Shown one piece after another: positions 34,460-43,104 of a stretch of 64,000 nucleotides of DNA. The notes beneath the pieces are model-generated. The model made no database searches, was not told the origin of the DNA, and saw nothing but the letters and a program-made list of their open reading frames with translations. Each line of letters begins with the position of its first letter. The stretch's first letter is position 1. A program made the translations under genes and the position numbers. The stretch comes from Candidatus Zixiibacteriota bacterium (GTDB taxonomy: Bacteria > Zixibacteria > MSB-5A5 > GN15 > FEB-12), in contig JAVEYB010000005.1 in the NCBI GenBank assembly GCA_034003725.1, positions 70,831 through 134,830 of the forward strand, written 5' to 3'.

Positions 34460-35547
34460 AATCTTTCGACATTTACACGTATCGACTCTCTCTCAACCGC
34501 CCCTTGGTTTTTCGCGGGCAGAGCTACCATGAGCGTGAAGGGATTCTTATTCGCCTCGGGTGTGGCGGTGACAGCGGATGGGGTGAGATTGCTCCGCTGC
34601 CGGGATTCAGCGTGGAAAATCGCGAGGCCGCCGTTGCGGCAACCAGAAGTCTGCGGCGTACTCTGCGAGGGTACACGGTCCCGGATTGCGTCGAGGAACT
34701 GTCGGGTGGCTTTGATCGATGGCTGGGTGCGTTTGACCTTCCTCCATCAGTCAGAACCGGCGTGGAGAATGCCGTTCTGTGTCTGCTGGCGGCACAGCGC
34801 GGAGAAGCGGTGGCAAATCTGCTGACTTCCGCGCCACGGCCGAGTGTGGCCGTCAACGGGCTTATTGCCGGCGGTTTCGAGAATATCGACAATGAGATCG
34901 TGCGCGTTCGTGAAGGACGATATCCGGCGGTGAAAGTGAAGGTTGGGCGTCAATCGATCTCGGAGGATGTCGCTACGGTGCATCATGCCTTTTCCCGACT
35001 GGGTGGAAGCGTTACAATTCGACTCGACGCCAACCGCGCGTGGGAATTCGTCGACGCAGTCCGGTTCGCCAACGACATCAACGGCATCCCACTCGAATAC
35101 CTCGAAGAGCCACTGGCCGACCCCACTCGTCTCTCCGACTTCGCCCGGATCACCGGAGTGCCGGTAGCGCTCGATGAGTCTGTTGTGGGACTTGCGCCCG
35201 AACAGCTGCCGGTGTTTGCAGGGCTTTCGGCTGTAATTCTTCGCCCGACCGTTTTGGGTGGACTAGAGAAGGCAATGCGTTTTGCCCGCCGCGCCCTCAA
35301 TGCCGGCGTGACCCCGGTGGTGAGTTCTGCCGTTGAATCTGCCGTTGGTGTTGCCGGTCTGGTGAACCTGGCAGCCGCAATGACAAAAGATGATGTCGCT
35401 GCGGGGCTGGATACGATCAGTTGGTTTGACCACCAACCTTCACAGACGCCGCTCCGTATGATCAACGGCCGAATCTCCGTTGACACGGCAATGGCTGTGC
35501 TTCGGTCGGTCGATGCCGCCCGACTGCAGGAGGTCTATGACGAATAG
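34450..35547 (+). CDS. menC: o-Succinylbenzoate synthase, Arg at the second catalytic Lys
   Basis: The protein has 365 residues from the ATG at 34450; GGGGTGG lies upstream and the GTG at 34441 is an alternative. It has the enolase-superfamily plan: 'WGEIAPLPGFS' near 44-54, 'VKVKVG' with the first catalytic Lys near 161-166, metal ligands in 'RLDANRAW' (Asp), 'LEEPL' (Glu) and 'ALDES' (Asp), and 'SSAVESAVG' near the end. In the usual 'VIKPTLTG' strand the Lys is replaced by Arg ('VILRPTVLGG'). MenC dehydrates SHCHC to OSB. The metal site is complete, so the enzyme is probably active, with Arg serving as the cation. It overlaps both neighbours. Confidence 0.9.
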   Translation: MDIESFDIYTYRLSLNRPLVFRGQSYHEREGILIRLGCGGDSGWGEIAPLPGFSVENREAAVAATRSLRRTLRGYTVPDCVEELSGGFDRWLGAFDLPPSVRTGVENAVLCLLAAQRGEAVANLLTSAPRPSVAVNGLIAGGFENIDNEIVRVREGRYPAVKVKVGRQSISEDVATVHHAFSRLGGSVTIRLDANRAWEFVDAVRFANDINGIPLEYLEEPLADPTRLSDFARITGVPVALDESVVGLAPEQLPVFAGLSAVILRPTVLGGLEKAMRFARRALNAGVTPVVSSAVESAVGVAGLVNLAAAMTKDDVAAGLDTISWFDHQPSQTPLRMINGRISVDTAMAVLRSVDAARLQEVYDE

Positions 35548-36982
35548 AATCCCCTGCCCGGTGGTCGAGGCGGCCCGGCTTTTTTGCGGTCATACCGCGC
35601 TGGTCGATCCGGCGCGAGCGCAGTCATTCGATAGCTTCGACCGGCAGACGTCAGCCGTGGCGCATCTGCTGACCGACCACGGGCTCCGCGAAGGCGATCG
35701 CCTGGCGTTGGTAATGGAGAACAGCGCAGCAATGGTCCTCGCTATCGCAGCGTGCGTGAGGCTGGGGGTGGTGTTTTGTCCACTGAATACGCGCTGGCCC
35801 ATGGCGATGCATGTCGATGCCATCGAAAGTATCGGCGCAAAAGCAGTCATCTCTGAACGCGACTTGAAACACGGACTCATTATTAGAATCGAAGACGTGC
35901 AGACCGCGGCGCGTGATTCGCATGATGAGCCTGTTGTCGATCCGCCGCTTCGCTCGCCGGACGCGCCCGCCGGGATTGTGTTTACATCGGGAAGCGCGGC
36001 TGAGCCGAAGGCTGTACTGCATACGTTGGGCAACTACCACTTCAATGCGCTGGGATCGAATCGCAATATTCGCTTTGGTCCCGGTGATCGATGGCTGCTT
36101 TCTCTGCCGCTCTATCACGTGGGCGGGCTGGGGATCCTCTTCCGCGCCCTTGCGGGGGGCGGAGCGGTGGTTGTCGCTGCGCGTGACGAACACACGCTGG
36201 AAGCAATACGGCGCTATCGCGTCACGCACCTGTCGCTGGTCACGACTCAGTTGCGCCGACTTCTGAGCGCCGGTGAGGATCTGAAGACGTTATCCCGGCA
36301 GATTAAGGCCCTTCTGGTCGGCGGCAGCACGGTACCGGATGTCCTGATTCACCGCGCTTGCGATTACGGCCTGCCCGTTTACAAGAGCTACGGGCTGACA
36401 GAGATGGCATCGCAAGTGACCACAACGAGTCCCCAGGATCTTCCCGCGCGACTTGCAACATCGGGATGCCCGCTTGAGTATCGCGAGATTCAAATCAACG
36501 AACAGCGGGAGATTCTGGTTCGAGGCCAGACGTTGTTCGCGGGTTATGTCAAAAAGGACGAGATCACGCGACCGGTGGATGATGACGGCTGGTTTGCTAC
36601 CGGCGATCTGGGAAGATTCGACCGGGAGGGGTATCTTACCGTTTTTGGTCGCCGTGATAATATGTTCGTCTCGGGTGGTGAGAATGTGATGCCGGAGATG
36701 ATTGAGCGGGCTTTGTGCTCACTCGATGGTGTCGAAGATGCGCTGGTCGTGCCGATAGAAGATGCCGAATACGGTCACCGTCCCGTGGCATTCGTGAAAA
36801 CGCCGGCCGGAACTCTGTTGCAGGCCGAGGACATGCGCAGGTCGCTGACACCCTTGATCCCTCGATATGCCATGCCGGTCCGCTACCTCCCCTGGCCTGA
36901 ATCGATTGCCGGAACGGGCCTTAAGCCGCTCCGTTCCGAATTCGCGCGACTGCTGTCAACGGGCGACTCTCCGAAGTCCTGA
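35537..36982 (+). CDS. menE: o-Succinylbenzoate-CoA ligase
   Basis: The protein has 481 residues from the ATG at 35537, which has GGAGG 4 bases upstream and overlaps the menC stop; a longer frame is rejected. Adenylating-enzyme motifs: 'GIVFTSGSAAEPKAV' (P-loop, about 144-158), 'YHVGGLG', 'KSYGLTEMASQVTT' (about 284-297), 'GDLGRFDREGYLTVFGRRDNM' and the C-terminal 'GTGLKPLR' with the catalytic Lys. It makes OSB-CoA for MenB. It is the last men gene, and its stop directly abuts the stop of the convergent thioesterase with no spacing. Confidence 0.93.
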   Translation: MTNRIPCPVVEAARLFCGHTALVDPARAQSFDSFDRQTSAVAHLLTDHGLREGDRLALVMENSAAMVLAIAACVRLGVVFCPLNTRWPMAMHVDAIESIGAKAVISERDLKHGLIIRIEDVQTAARDSHDEPVVDPPLRSPDAPAGIVFTSGSAAEPKAVLHTLGNYHFNALGSNRNIRFGPGDRWLLSLPLYHVGGLGILFRALAGGGAVVVAARDEHTLEAIRRYRVTHLSLVTTQLRRLLSAGEDLKTLSRQIKALLVGGSTVPDVLIHRACDYGLPVYKSYGLTEMASQVTTTSPQDLPARLATSGCPLEYREIQINEQREILVRGQTLFAGYVKKDEITRPVDDDGWFATGDLGRFDREGYLTVFGRRDNMFVSGGENVMPEMIERALCSLDGVEDALVVPIEDAEYGHRPVAFVKTPAGTLLQAEDMRRSLTPLIPRYAMPVRYLPWPESIAGTGLKPLRSEFARLLSTGDSPKS

Positions 36983-37378
36983 TCACAGTTCTTCGAGAAC
37001 TTCTACGAGTTCCTCCGGCAACGCCCGCTTTCGCCCCGTGTCGACGTCGACACAAACATGTACCGTTGAGACGGTGCCCACCTCGCCCTCGTCGCTGAGT
37101 ATGCGGTAGCCGAGCGTGAATGACGTATTGCCGATCCGGCTGGTCTTCATTTCAATGGTCAGCTCCTGGCCGACCGCCAGAGTTTTCGTGAAGTCGGCTT
37201 CGGCGTGAACGATCGCCAGCAGGTAATCGCGCTCCGCGAGAATAGTAAGGAAGCTGAGTCCGTTGTCGTACAAGAAGCTTTCATAGCAGTCGTGCGCCAT
37301 CTTGAACTGGTTGGCGAAAAACAGCAATCCGGCGGCGTCGGTATCGTGGAGCCGCACTGAAGTAACAAACTGGTACAT
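36983..37378 (-). CDS. Hotdog-fold acyl-CoA thioesterase, likely DHNA-CoA hydrolase
   Basis: The protein has 131 residues, the length of YbgC/FadM-type hotdog enzymes. 'LHDTDAAGLLFFANQF' (about 10-25) holds the catalytic Asp of the 4HBT family, and the rest follows with 'SFLYDNG', 'ADFTKTL' and a final 'STVHVCVDVDTGRK'. Such a protein supplies 1,4-dihydroxy-2-naphthoyl-CoA hydrolase, the one men step otherwise absent. It faces menE, with stop codons back to back. A broader acyl-CoA thioesterase role is possible; the men neighbourhood makes the DHNA-CoA role likely. Confidence 0.75.
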   Translation of the reverse strand: MYQFVTSVRLHDTDAAGLLFFANQFKMAHDCYESFLYDNGLSFLTILAERDYLLAIVHAEADFTKTLAVGQELTIEMKTSRIGNTSFTLGYRILSDEGEVGTVSTVHVCVDVDTGRKRALPEELVEVLEEL

Positions 37379-37458
37379 GTCGTCCCTTATGCGCCCGATC
37401 GGATCGGAGTTATGGTTTGGTACCGTTAGTAAACGGGATTTTTATAAGGGAACGCACC

Positions 37459-37481
37459 AAAAAAGATCGCGACCTTGTCGG
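37459..37481 (-). terminator. Weak terminator after the usher gene
   Basis: On the minus strand CGAC-AAG-GTCG is followed after 5 bases by TTTTTT (plus 37459-37464). The stem is short, so this is tentative. The rest of the 37379-37492 gap holds nothing else. Confidence 0.3.
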
Positions 37482-37492
37482 CCCGGGTCTGA

Positions 37493-40069
37493 TCATCGTC
37501 CGTCAGTGGGCACGAGCACGAAGTCTATGCCATCCACAACGGCGCCGCCATCGACCGGCGCCACATCGAATTCGATCTGTGCAGGAATGCTCACGTACCC
37601 ATACCGCTCCAGTTGGGCCGGATCGACATAGGCCCGGTACTGACCCGGCAGCAGCCCGAGATAGTAGAATTCCCCGTCGTTGAAACTGGTCACTTCGGTG
37701 ACCGTTTCCTTTGAGACATTGTATAACAATACCCGAACACCGCCTATACCGTTGTCGCCCTGCTCAGTTCGGCGTGCAACCGACCCGTTGATCTCGCCTG
37801 CCATAACGACCGGTACTTTAATCTCCGTCACCATGTTCGGACTCACCGTAACGCGGAAATTCTCGTGCGTGGGTTTCAGCAGCGGGTTATCCAGGCTGTA
37901 CTGATCGATTTGAACGAGGTAGTTGTCGTACGCGCGAAGGCGATCGTAGTAGTAGACGCGGTCTCTTCCCATGGGTCGTCCGCCGGCGCCCTGGATCTTC
38001 GCACGCATGCCCGGCAGGTATTCATCGGAGCCGTCGTACTCGCCGTTGTGGTTGCGATCGAGATACGGTCGGACGACTGCCGCGCCGTATCCCACCTGGT
38101 TTCGCCGTTCGAATCGAACGCTTTTGGCCGCATCATCATACTGCACCGATCCACGCTGCATCTGGTTCCATCGCGTGTCCGTACTGCTGCGGCTCACACG
38201 GCTGGTGAGGCCGACAAAATCCGTGAGGACGTCGAGCGTGACAGAAAACTGATTCGACCGGGTAAGTTCATTCCGTTCGAACGACAGCGTCGCCTGGACC
38301 GGCCGAAACAGGCGCTTCGACAGGAATATGGCGTAGCGGCTGAACCGGTTGGTGTCGTGTTCGTAATCGAGCCTCACTTGTGGACGAATCCATCGGATGA
38401 AAGTCGGCGAGACGATCAGCTGGCTGCTGGTGATCGCCGACGTGCGCGTCTCGTTGGCGGTCAGCTTCGTCCGTCCGAGGTAGTTCAGCGACACCAGCGG
38501 CAGGGCGGCGCTGAACCCGTAAGACATGCTCGTCGTCCTGACCGACTGCCGGGCCTCATGCAGTACATTGTACCGCAACCCAAAATAGCGTCCCTTGATC
38601 CGGAGCGGCGCCGACGCCGCAAACGAGAGGCTGTAGTCCCGCTCCGTGTAATTACGAACCGGGTTTTCGAAATAGCGTGTCGCCTCGGCGCTCAGGCTGA
38701 TGACCGATAACTGGCTGAAATTGACCGCGAGCCCGGCCTCATTATTCGGGGAGAATCGGGAGTTAATGGTGAGATTGGTCAGCGGTTGATATGTGACATC
38801 GGCCGCCATCGTCAACCTCGAACTATCGGGCGTGGTCACCGGGATGTCCGCTGAAACGCCCGCCGTCACGTTATCCAAAACACCGTAGTACGCGGTCCCC
38901 TGGGCGAATGTACCGGTCTCGAACCCGCGGTCGATTTCTCCTCCGGCAACGGTGTATTCGACGGCATTTTTGGGTATCAGGTTGTACGGAATCGCGATGA
39001 AATGCTCTTCGGTTCGCAGTTCGCCGTTCGGCCCGTACATCTTGAGTGTGACCAGCGAGGAACCGTAAACGATGTCGAGGTTGAAGTCGTACTCCCCGTT
39101 CTGATTGGTGTACATGAAGTCGGTGAGTTTGTTGTCGACATAGAGCTCGACCTCCCAACCGTCTCCGAGAAAACCGTTGAGGCGGACTGTCTGGAAGTAC
39201 TGACGCTGCACCTGCGGCCGGTTGGTTATCAAGCCGCCATCGAGACTTCGGGCCAGCGGACCGGGCGTAGATACCTTGCCGAGTTCAGCCTGGGTAATCC
39301 AGTCGTTATTCTCAACATAGTAATGCCAGCGCGGGTTGATGCGGTCGGCCGACAATCCCTGCGCCGTATTGCCGGAGGCGGCGACGGTCAGATCGCCGCC
39401 CAATACGACTCCCCCCGCCGTCACGTCATAGTAATGATCGTCGTCCAGCGGATTCGAAGAAACCGTCCAGTCCAGCGAACCACCGGCAAGGTATCGCCGG
39501 CTGAGCGGCAGGTCCCGGACATCTCGCAACGCGATTGATTCCCGGCGAAGTTTGTCCTGGGCCATTTTGCGCTGGAGCTTCTGCCATGCGGGAAGATCCT
39601 GATCGAGCTTCATGTAGACGCGCAACATTGAAAAATCGAACGCCAGGTCCAACCCGAAAAACGCCTCGAACAAATCGATCTTCAGGTACAATTCGTACGG
39701 CGTGGTGATGTAGTCGGACGGCGTCAGCGCGAACTCCCCCAGGTGACTGCGGGCGACATGCGCTTTGAGATCCAGTTCATAGCGCTGGTTTTGATTGATG
39801 AAAAAGCCGTATGCAATTTGGTTGTTCAAATCGACCTGTGCGTTGAGATCGAGCATGCGGAAGGTTTCGATCAGCGGCAGAAAAATCGACTGGCCGTCAT
39901 ACAGCACGAACAGATCCGACTTGAGTAGGCGCTGAACCTCGAACGTCACAACAATTTCCTCGTGCTGTGGCTGTTGTGCGCGAGCCGAAACAGTGAGAAT
40001 GAGTCCAATCGTCCAGAAGACCACAGCGGACATCACACGTACAGTGCGTATGCAGGATCGTGTGCGCAT
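37493..40069 (-). CDS. Usher-like outer-membrane protein of a fibre-assembly locus
   Basis: The protein has 858 residues from the ATG at 40069; the TTG two codons upstream is less likely. A signal peptide ends near 'VSARA'. An N-terminal region (about 30-160) has 'LFVLYDGQSIFLPL' and 'RYELDL', typical of usher-like proteins of the TcfC/alternative type. The barrel contains the plug-like stretch 'GWEVELYVDNKLTDF' followed by 'NGEYDF' near 300. Then comes a C-terminal 'DRNHNGEYDGSD' segment and a carboxypeptidase-regulatory-like beta domain ('GEINGSVARR', 'NDGEFYYLGLLPGQY'). It should secrete and anchor the DUF4402 subunits. It is the last gene after the chaperone. The usher call rests on the plug-like motif and context. 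Confidence 0.7.
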   Translation of the reverse strand: MRTRSCIRTVRVMSAVVFWTIGLILTVSARAQQPQHEEIVVTFEVQRLLKSDLFVLYDGQSIFLPLIETFRMLDLNAQVDLNNQIAYGFFINQNQRYELDLKAHVARSHLGEFALTPSDYITTPYELYLKIDLFEAFFGLDLAFDFSMLRVYMKLDQDLPAWQKLQRKMAQDKLRRESIALRDVRDLPLSRRYLAGGSLDWTVSSNPLDDDHYYDVTAGGVVLGGDLTVAASGNTAQGLSADRINPRWHYYVENNDWITQAELGKVSTPGPLARSLDGGLITNRPQVQRQYFQTVRLNGFLGDGWEVELYVDNKLTDFMYTNQNGEYDFNLDIVYGSSLVTLKMYGPNGELRTEEHFIAIPYNLIPKNAVEYTVAGGEIDRGFETGTFAQGTAYYGVLDNVTAGVSADIPVTTPDSSRLTMAADVTYQPLTNLTINSRFSPNNEAGLAVNFSQLSVISLSAEATRYFENPVRNYTERDYSLSFAASAPLRIKGRYFGLRYNVLHEARQSVRTTSMSYGFSAALPLVSLNYLGRTKLTANETRTSAITSSQLIVSPTFIRWIRPQVRLDYEHDTNRFSRYAIFLSKRLFRPVQATLSFERNELTRSNQFSVTLDVLTDFVGLTSRVSRSSTDTRWNQMQRGSVQYDDAAKSVRFERRNQVGYGAAVVRPYLDRNHNGEYDGSDEYLPGMRAKIQGAGGRPMGRDRVYYYDRLRAYDNYLVQIDQYSLDNPLLKPTHENFRVTVSPNMVTEIKVPVVMAGEINGSVARRTEQGDNGIGGVRVLLYNVSKETVTEVTSFNDGEFYYLGLLPGQYRAYVDPAQLERYGYVSIPAQIEFDVAPVDGGAVVDGIDFVLVPTDGR

Positions 40070-40107
40070 AGACAATACTCATTCCGTGCGGATGCCGTCG
40101 CTTTCCG

Positions 40108-40974
40108 TTACTCTACCGTCATGGTGTAGGTGACGTCGTTTCCCGCCAGCATATCTTCGCGCGCAACGTCGGAGCGCCCCTCGCTCGTTACCTTCACATC
40201 GAGCGTGAACGGTCCCCTGAACTGCGTGCGGTCAAATTCCATGTCGACGCGCCTCAGGAGGTCGTCATAGACCGCGATGTTGAACTCCTTCTCCGCCGCG
40301 GTTCGGCCGTCGCCGTCGGCCAGCACACATCGCAGGACGCCCATGTAAGAGGCGTTGCCGGTGTTTCGCATACCCAGCATCACCTCGGCGCCCTTCTCCG
40401 TGAGTCGTGCCGAGCGGTCGGTCAGCTCCATATGAGTGACGCAATCGCCGTTCCGATACTTGAGCATGATGGCGGTTTGCATCACCATGTTGAGCCGGGT
40501 GGCAATCTGGTCGTCATCCCCGGGGGACGGCAGGCTGCCGGCGCCCTCACGCGACGTGACGACTATCCGCGCCCAGTATTCCCCATCCCGAAGGTCCTGT
40601 GGCGGGCGCGCGACCAGCCGGATGACCTGGGTACCGTTGGGCGGAACGACAATCCTTCGGGGAAACGCTTTCACCCAGTCCACCGCCGAACGAGGATGGG
40701 TTATGTTGCTGTCCTGTAGCTGGACATACACGTTGCCGAGACTGTCCGATTCGGGCAGCCCAAACGCCAGCCGTACGCTGATCTCCCTCGGTTCGTTTGA
40801 GGTGTTCTGGACCTCCAGCCGTCCGGTCCGGTTGTTGTCGGAGATAAATACGACTGTCGGCGCCACCAGCACGCCTGCGGTGGCGGTGCCCACGGCGATA
40901 CCGGCGAGCAGCACGACGATCGTCACGATCGGCGTGAATAACTTCCGTGATACGAACGTATTTGTAACTGTCAT
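40108..40974 (-). CDS. PapD-like periplasmic chaperone
   Basis: The protein has 288 residues from the ATG at 40974, chosen because AGGAA lies 8 bases upstream and a signal peptide follows directly ('FTPIVTIVVLLAGIAVGTATAG'); the frame also runs back to a GTG at 41055 that overlaps the first DUF4402 gene. The first Ig domain has 'VVFISDNNRTGRLEVQNTSNEPREISVRL', and the second strand set has 'AFPRRIVVPPNGTQVIRLVARPPQDLRDGEYWARIVV', the pattern of pilus chaperones (Lys/Arg that anchors the subunit C-terminus, then the G1-like strand). It should hold subunits in the periplasm and deliver them to the usher. Confidence 0.75.
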   Translation of the reverse strand: MTVTNTFVSRKLFTPIVTIVVLLAGIAVGTATAGVLVAPTVVFISDNNRTGRLEVQNTSNEPREISVRLAFGLPESDSLGNVYVQLQDSNITHPRSAVDWVKAFPRRIVVPPNGTQVIRLVARPPQDLRDGEYWARIVVTSREGAGSLPSPGDDDQIATRLNMVMQTAIMLKYRNGDCVTHMELTDRSARLTEKGAEVMLGMRNTGNASYMGVLRCVLADGDGRTAAEKEFNIAVYDDLLRRVDMEFDRTQFRGPFTLDVKVTSEGRSDVAREDMLAGNDVTYTMTVE

Positions 40975-41051
40975 CTCAGGACTTCCTGTCGGTACTGTGG
41001 TCTTCCCTTTGCTACAAGCTATGTCCACGGTGCGAGGTTTCTCAACCATAA

Positions 41052-41612
41052 TCACGTGCCCTCGTAGGCCACTGTGATTACGATGTCCGCCTCATATGAG
41101 CCGGCGCGCTGACCGATTCGCGGATAGACCGTTCCTCCGAGATAGACGCTGGTAGTACCACCGCCGCCGATCGCCGTTCCCGAGGGAATGCCGTAGGGGC
41201 TTATGTCCGGCCATCCGCCGCCCCATGCGCCCCCGGGATTGCCGGAGCCGGTCGAGTCGATCGAGCACCCGGTGGGGCCGAAGACGATATTCATGCGATC
41301 GCTGTTGTCGGACAGCGAGAGATACTCCGGCAACTGGAAATAGATCAACACGCGCGCGCCGCCGGATCCCGTGATCGTGAAGATACCGGCGTCCGCATCG
41401 TCGTTGGCAATCGCCACGGGGACTCCCTGATAAACAGTCCCGAATGCGAGCGAAGCCGTGGCGCTGACGGTTATCGCCTGCACCACGGTTGCTGTCGCCG
41501 AGCCTATAGCAACGTCGTCTGCTGTGGTCGACGCCGCAGCTATCAGCAGGGTAGCACCAAGGCCGATGAGAGTCCGCCGATTCGGGATACCTGCGAAGTG
41601 CTGCCTATGCAT
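41052..41612 (-). CDS. DUF4402 secreted subunit 1
   Basis: The protein has 186 residues with a signal peptide (about 1-30). The mature start 'DDVAIGSATATVVQAITV' is followed by 'LAFGTVYQGVPV', 'AGIFTITGSGG', 'FQLPEYLS' and the closing 'LGGTVYPRIGQRAGSYEADIVITVAYEG'. These are DUF4402 marks, an all-beta sandwich. It is nearest to subunit 2 of the same locus. GGAGG lies 11 bases before the ATG. It is cotranscribed with the chaperone and usher, so it is a likely structural or minor pilin-like subunit. Confidence 0.8.
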   Translation of the reverse strand: MHRQHFAGIPNRRTLIGLGATLLIAAASTTADDVAIGSATATVVQAITVSATASLAFGTVYQGVPVAIANDDADAGIFTITGSGGARVLIYFQLPEYLSLSDNSDRMNIVFGPTGCSIDSTGSGNPGGAWGGGWPDISPYGIPSGTAIGGGGTTSVYLGGTVYPRIGQRAGSYEADIVITVAYEGT

Positions 41613-41751
41613 TTCGCGACTGGCCTCCTGTTCAAAATTCGTACACCGGCCGTCATGGCGGTGAACCGTTGGTCACTTATGTGATCGACCAACTGTGCAA
41701 AATCTTAACAGGCTGGCGTTTTTTCCCTAATGGGGTGCAGCCGGCTCGGGC

Positions 41752-41779
41752 AAAAAGAAACCGGCCCTGGGGCCGGTTT
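41752..41779 (-). terminator. Strong terminator after subunit 2
   Basis: AAACCGGCC (41758-41766) and GGCCGGTTT (41771-41779) pair perfectly around a CTGG loop. On the minus strand the stem leads into CTTTTT (plus A run 41752-41756). It lies 37 bases after the subunit 2 stop. Confidence 0.85.
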
Positions 41780-41815
41780 CCCGAAACTATAGCTTGTTGT
41801 CTAACTGATTGCTAA

Positions 41816-42364
41816 TCAGTCACCTTCGTACCAGACAGTCAGAACGATGTCGGCCGTGTAGGTTCCTGAAGCCTGGTAGGCTTTTGGGGTCACCTTACCG
41901 CCGAGGAAGATGTTTGCCGTGGTCTGGCCGGCAGCGATGGTGATCGAGCCGAGGTTACGCGGATCAAAGTCGGCGCCCACGTACGATGCCGGCGTGGCGT
42001 TACCGGTAAGATCAAGACCGGCATCCGTGTCCGTGAAGGTGAGGTCGAGACGCTGCTTCGACGTGTTGTCCCACAGGTACTCCGGCAGGTTCAGAAACGC
42101 CTGGAACGGCTGGGCCGGCTGACCCGTCACCGTAAAGACGCCTGCACCGGCAGCATCCTTGGCCTGCGTCTTAGCGACGCCCGCGTAGACTGTTCCGAAA
42201 TCGAGATCGGCCGGCGTCGTGATCGCCAATGCGGTGGCAACCGTCGCTGTCGCGTTGCCGATGCCGACATCGTTCGCGAACGCCGCACCCGTAACGACCA
42301 TTACCAGACCAACCGCGATCGCGGTCACGGTCGACACTGCGCGATGATTTCTCTTCCTGTCCAT
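41816..42364 (-). CDS. DUF4402 secreted subunit 2 (likely major subunit)
   Basis: The protein has 182 residues from the ATG at 42364, with GGAG 6 bases upstream; an ATG four codons earlier (42376) is less well placed. The signal peptide ends 'GAAFA'. The mature protein begins 'NDVGIGNATATVATALAI', then 'DLDFGTVYAGVAK', 'AGVFTVTG', 'NLPEYLWDN' and 'LGGKVTPKAYQASGTYTADIVLTVWYEG'. It is followed by a strong terminator, so it can be transcribed separately and in excess of the genes below, as major pilins often are. The role as main fibre subunit is inferred from that. Confidence 0.8.
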   Translation of the reverse strand: MDRKRNHRAVSTVTAIAVGLVMVVTGAAFANDVGIGNATATVATALAITTPADLDFGTVYAGVAKTQAKDAAGAGVFTVTGQPAQPFQAFLNLPEYLWDNTSKQRLDLTFTDTDAGLDLTGNATPASYVGADFDPRNLGSITIAAGQTTANIFLGGKVTPKAYQASGTYTADIVLTVWYEGD

Positions 42365-42543
42365 GTTGCTCTCCATGTTTATCTGAGCCTTGTTAAGTAC
42401 GTATCCCTGTATTCAGCGAGCCTCGCAGCGTTCGCTTTATCCATTGATCGAACGCCGCTCAGCGGAAGTTCAGGGGGAAAGCCCATTAATTATGGGAACG
42501 ATCCAAACTCTGATCGATTCTTGAACAGGATGGAGATTCGGTC

Positions 42544-43038
42544 CTAAAGCCCGGTATAAGCGACAGTTACAACGATATCTGCGGAGTAGTCGCCCGGCGG
42601 CTGAGCAAGCTTCGGCACTACCTTTCCTCCCAGCCAGACGGTCAGGCCCGCAGACCCCAGGCGATATGTGATAACATCATATGGATCAAGGTCATCGACA
42701 GGCGGTGAAGATTGGTCCGGGGTGGAGCTGGAATCGAGAGCGCAACCGGTCTGCGGAAACAATATCTGCATGGTGTAACCGTTCTGACTCATATAAGTGG
42801 GGAGCGCAAAGCTGATGCTGACTTCATCGCCCGCTGTCCCGGTGATCAGAAACTCTGCTGCCGAACCAGCCGTCGCCTGGTCGACCTCTTTCGGAACTCC
42901 CGGATACACGTAGCCGAAAGTGAGGTCCTGGTTGACCACCACGCTTTGCGCCACAGCTACCCCCGGCAGCAGCATTGTTGCCGCCGCCAGAACGGGTGCC
43001 GTTCGAACAATCTTTGTCAGTACTCGGCGTGCATACAT
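42544..43038 (-). CDS. DUF4402 secreted subunit 3 (short N-terminus)
   Basis: The protein has 164 residues. The signal peptide ends 'GVAVA'. The mature start 'QSVVVNQDLTFG' lacks the 'GIxxATATVxxxxxV' strand seen in the other three subunits, about 13-15 residues. Otherwise 'YVYPGVPKEVDQATAGSAAEFLITG', 'FALPTYM' and 'LGGKVVPKLAQPPGDYSADIVVTVAYTG' are standard. The closest relative is subunit 4. Loss of the first strand could make it a capping or tip unit if that strand is the donor. That is speculative. Confidence 0.8.
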   Translation of the reverse strand: MYARRVLTKIVRTAPVLAAATMLLPGVAVAQSVVVNQDLTFGYVYPGVPKEVDQATAGSAAEFLITGTAGDEVSISFALPTYMSQNGYTMQILFPQTGCALDSSSTPDQSSPPVDDLDPYDVITYRLGSAGLTVWLGGKVVPKLAQPPGDYSADIVVTVAYTGL

Positions 43039-43104
43039 CGCCGAAACATCGCAGTACCATGCCCACGACGCAACATCAAAACGACAAGAGGATGCAGAGT
43101 TGGG

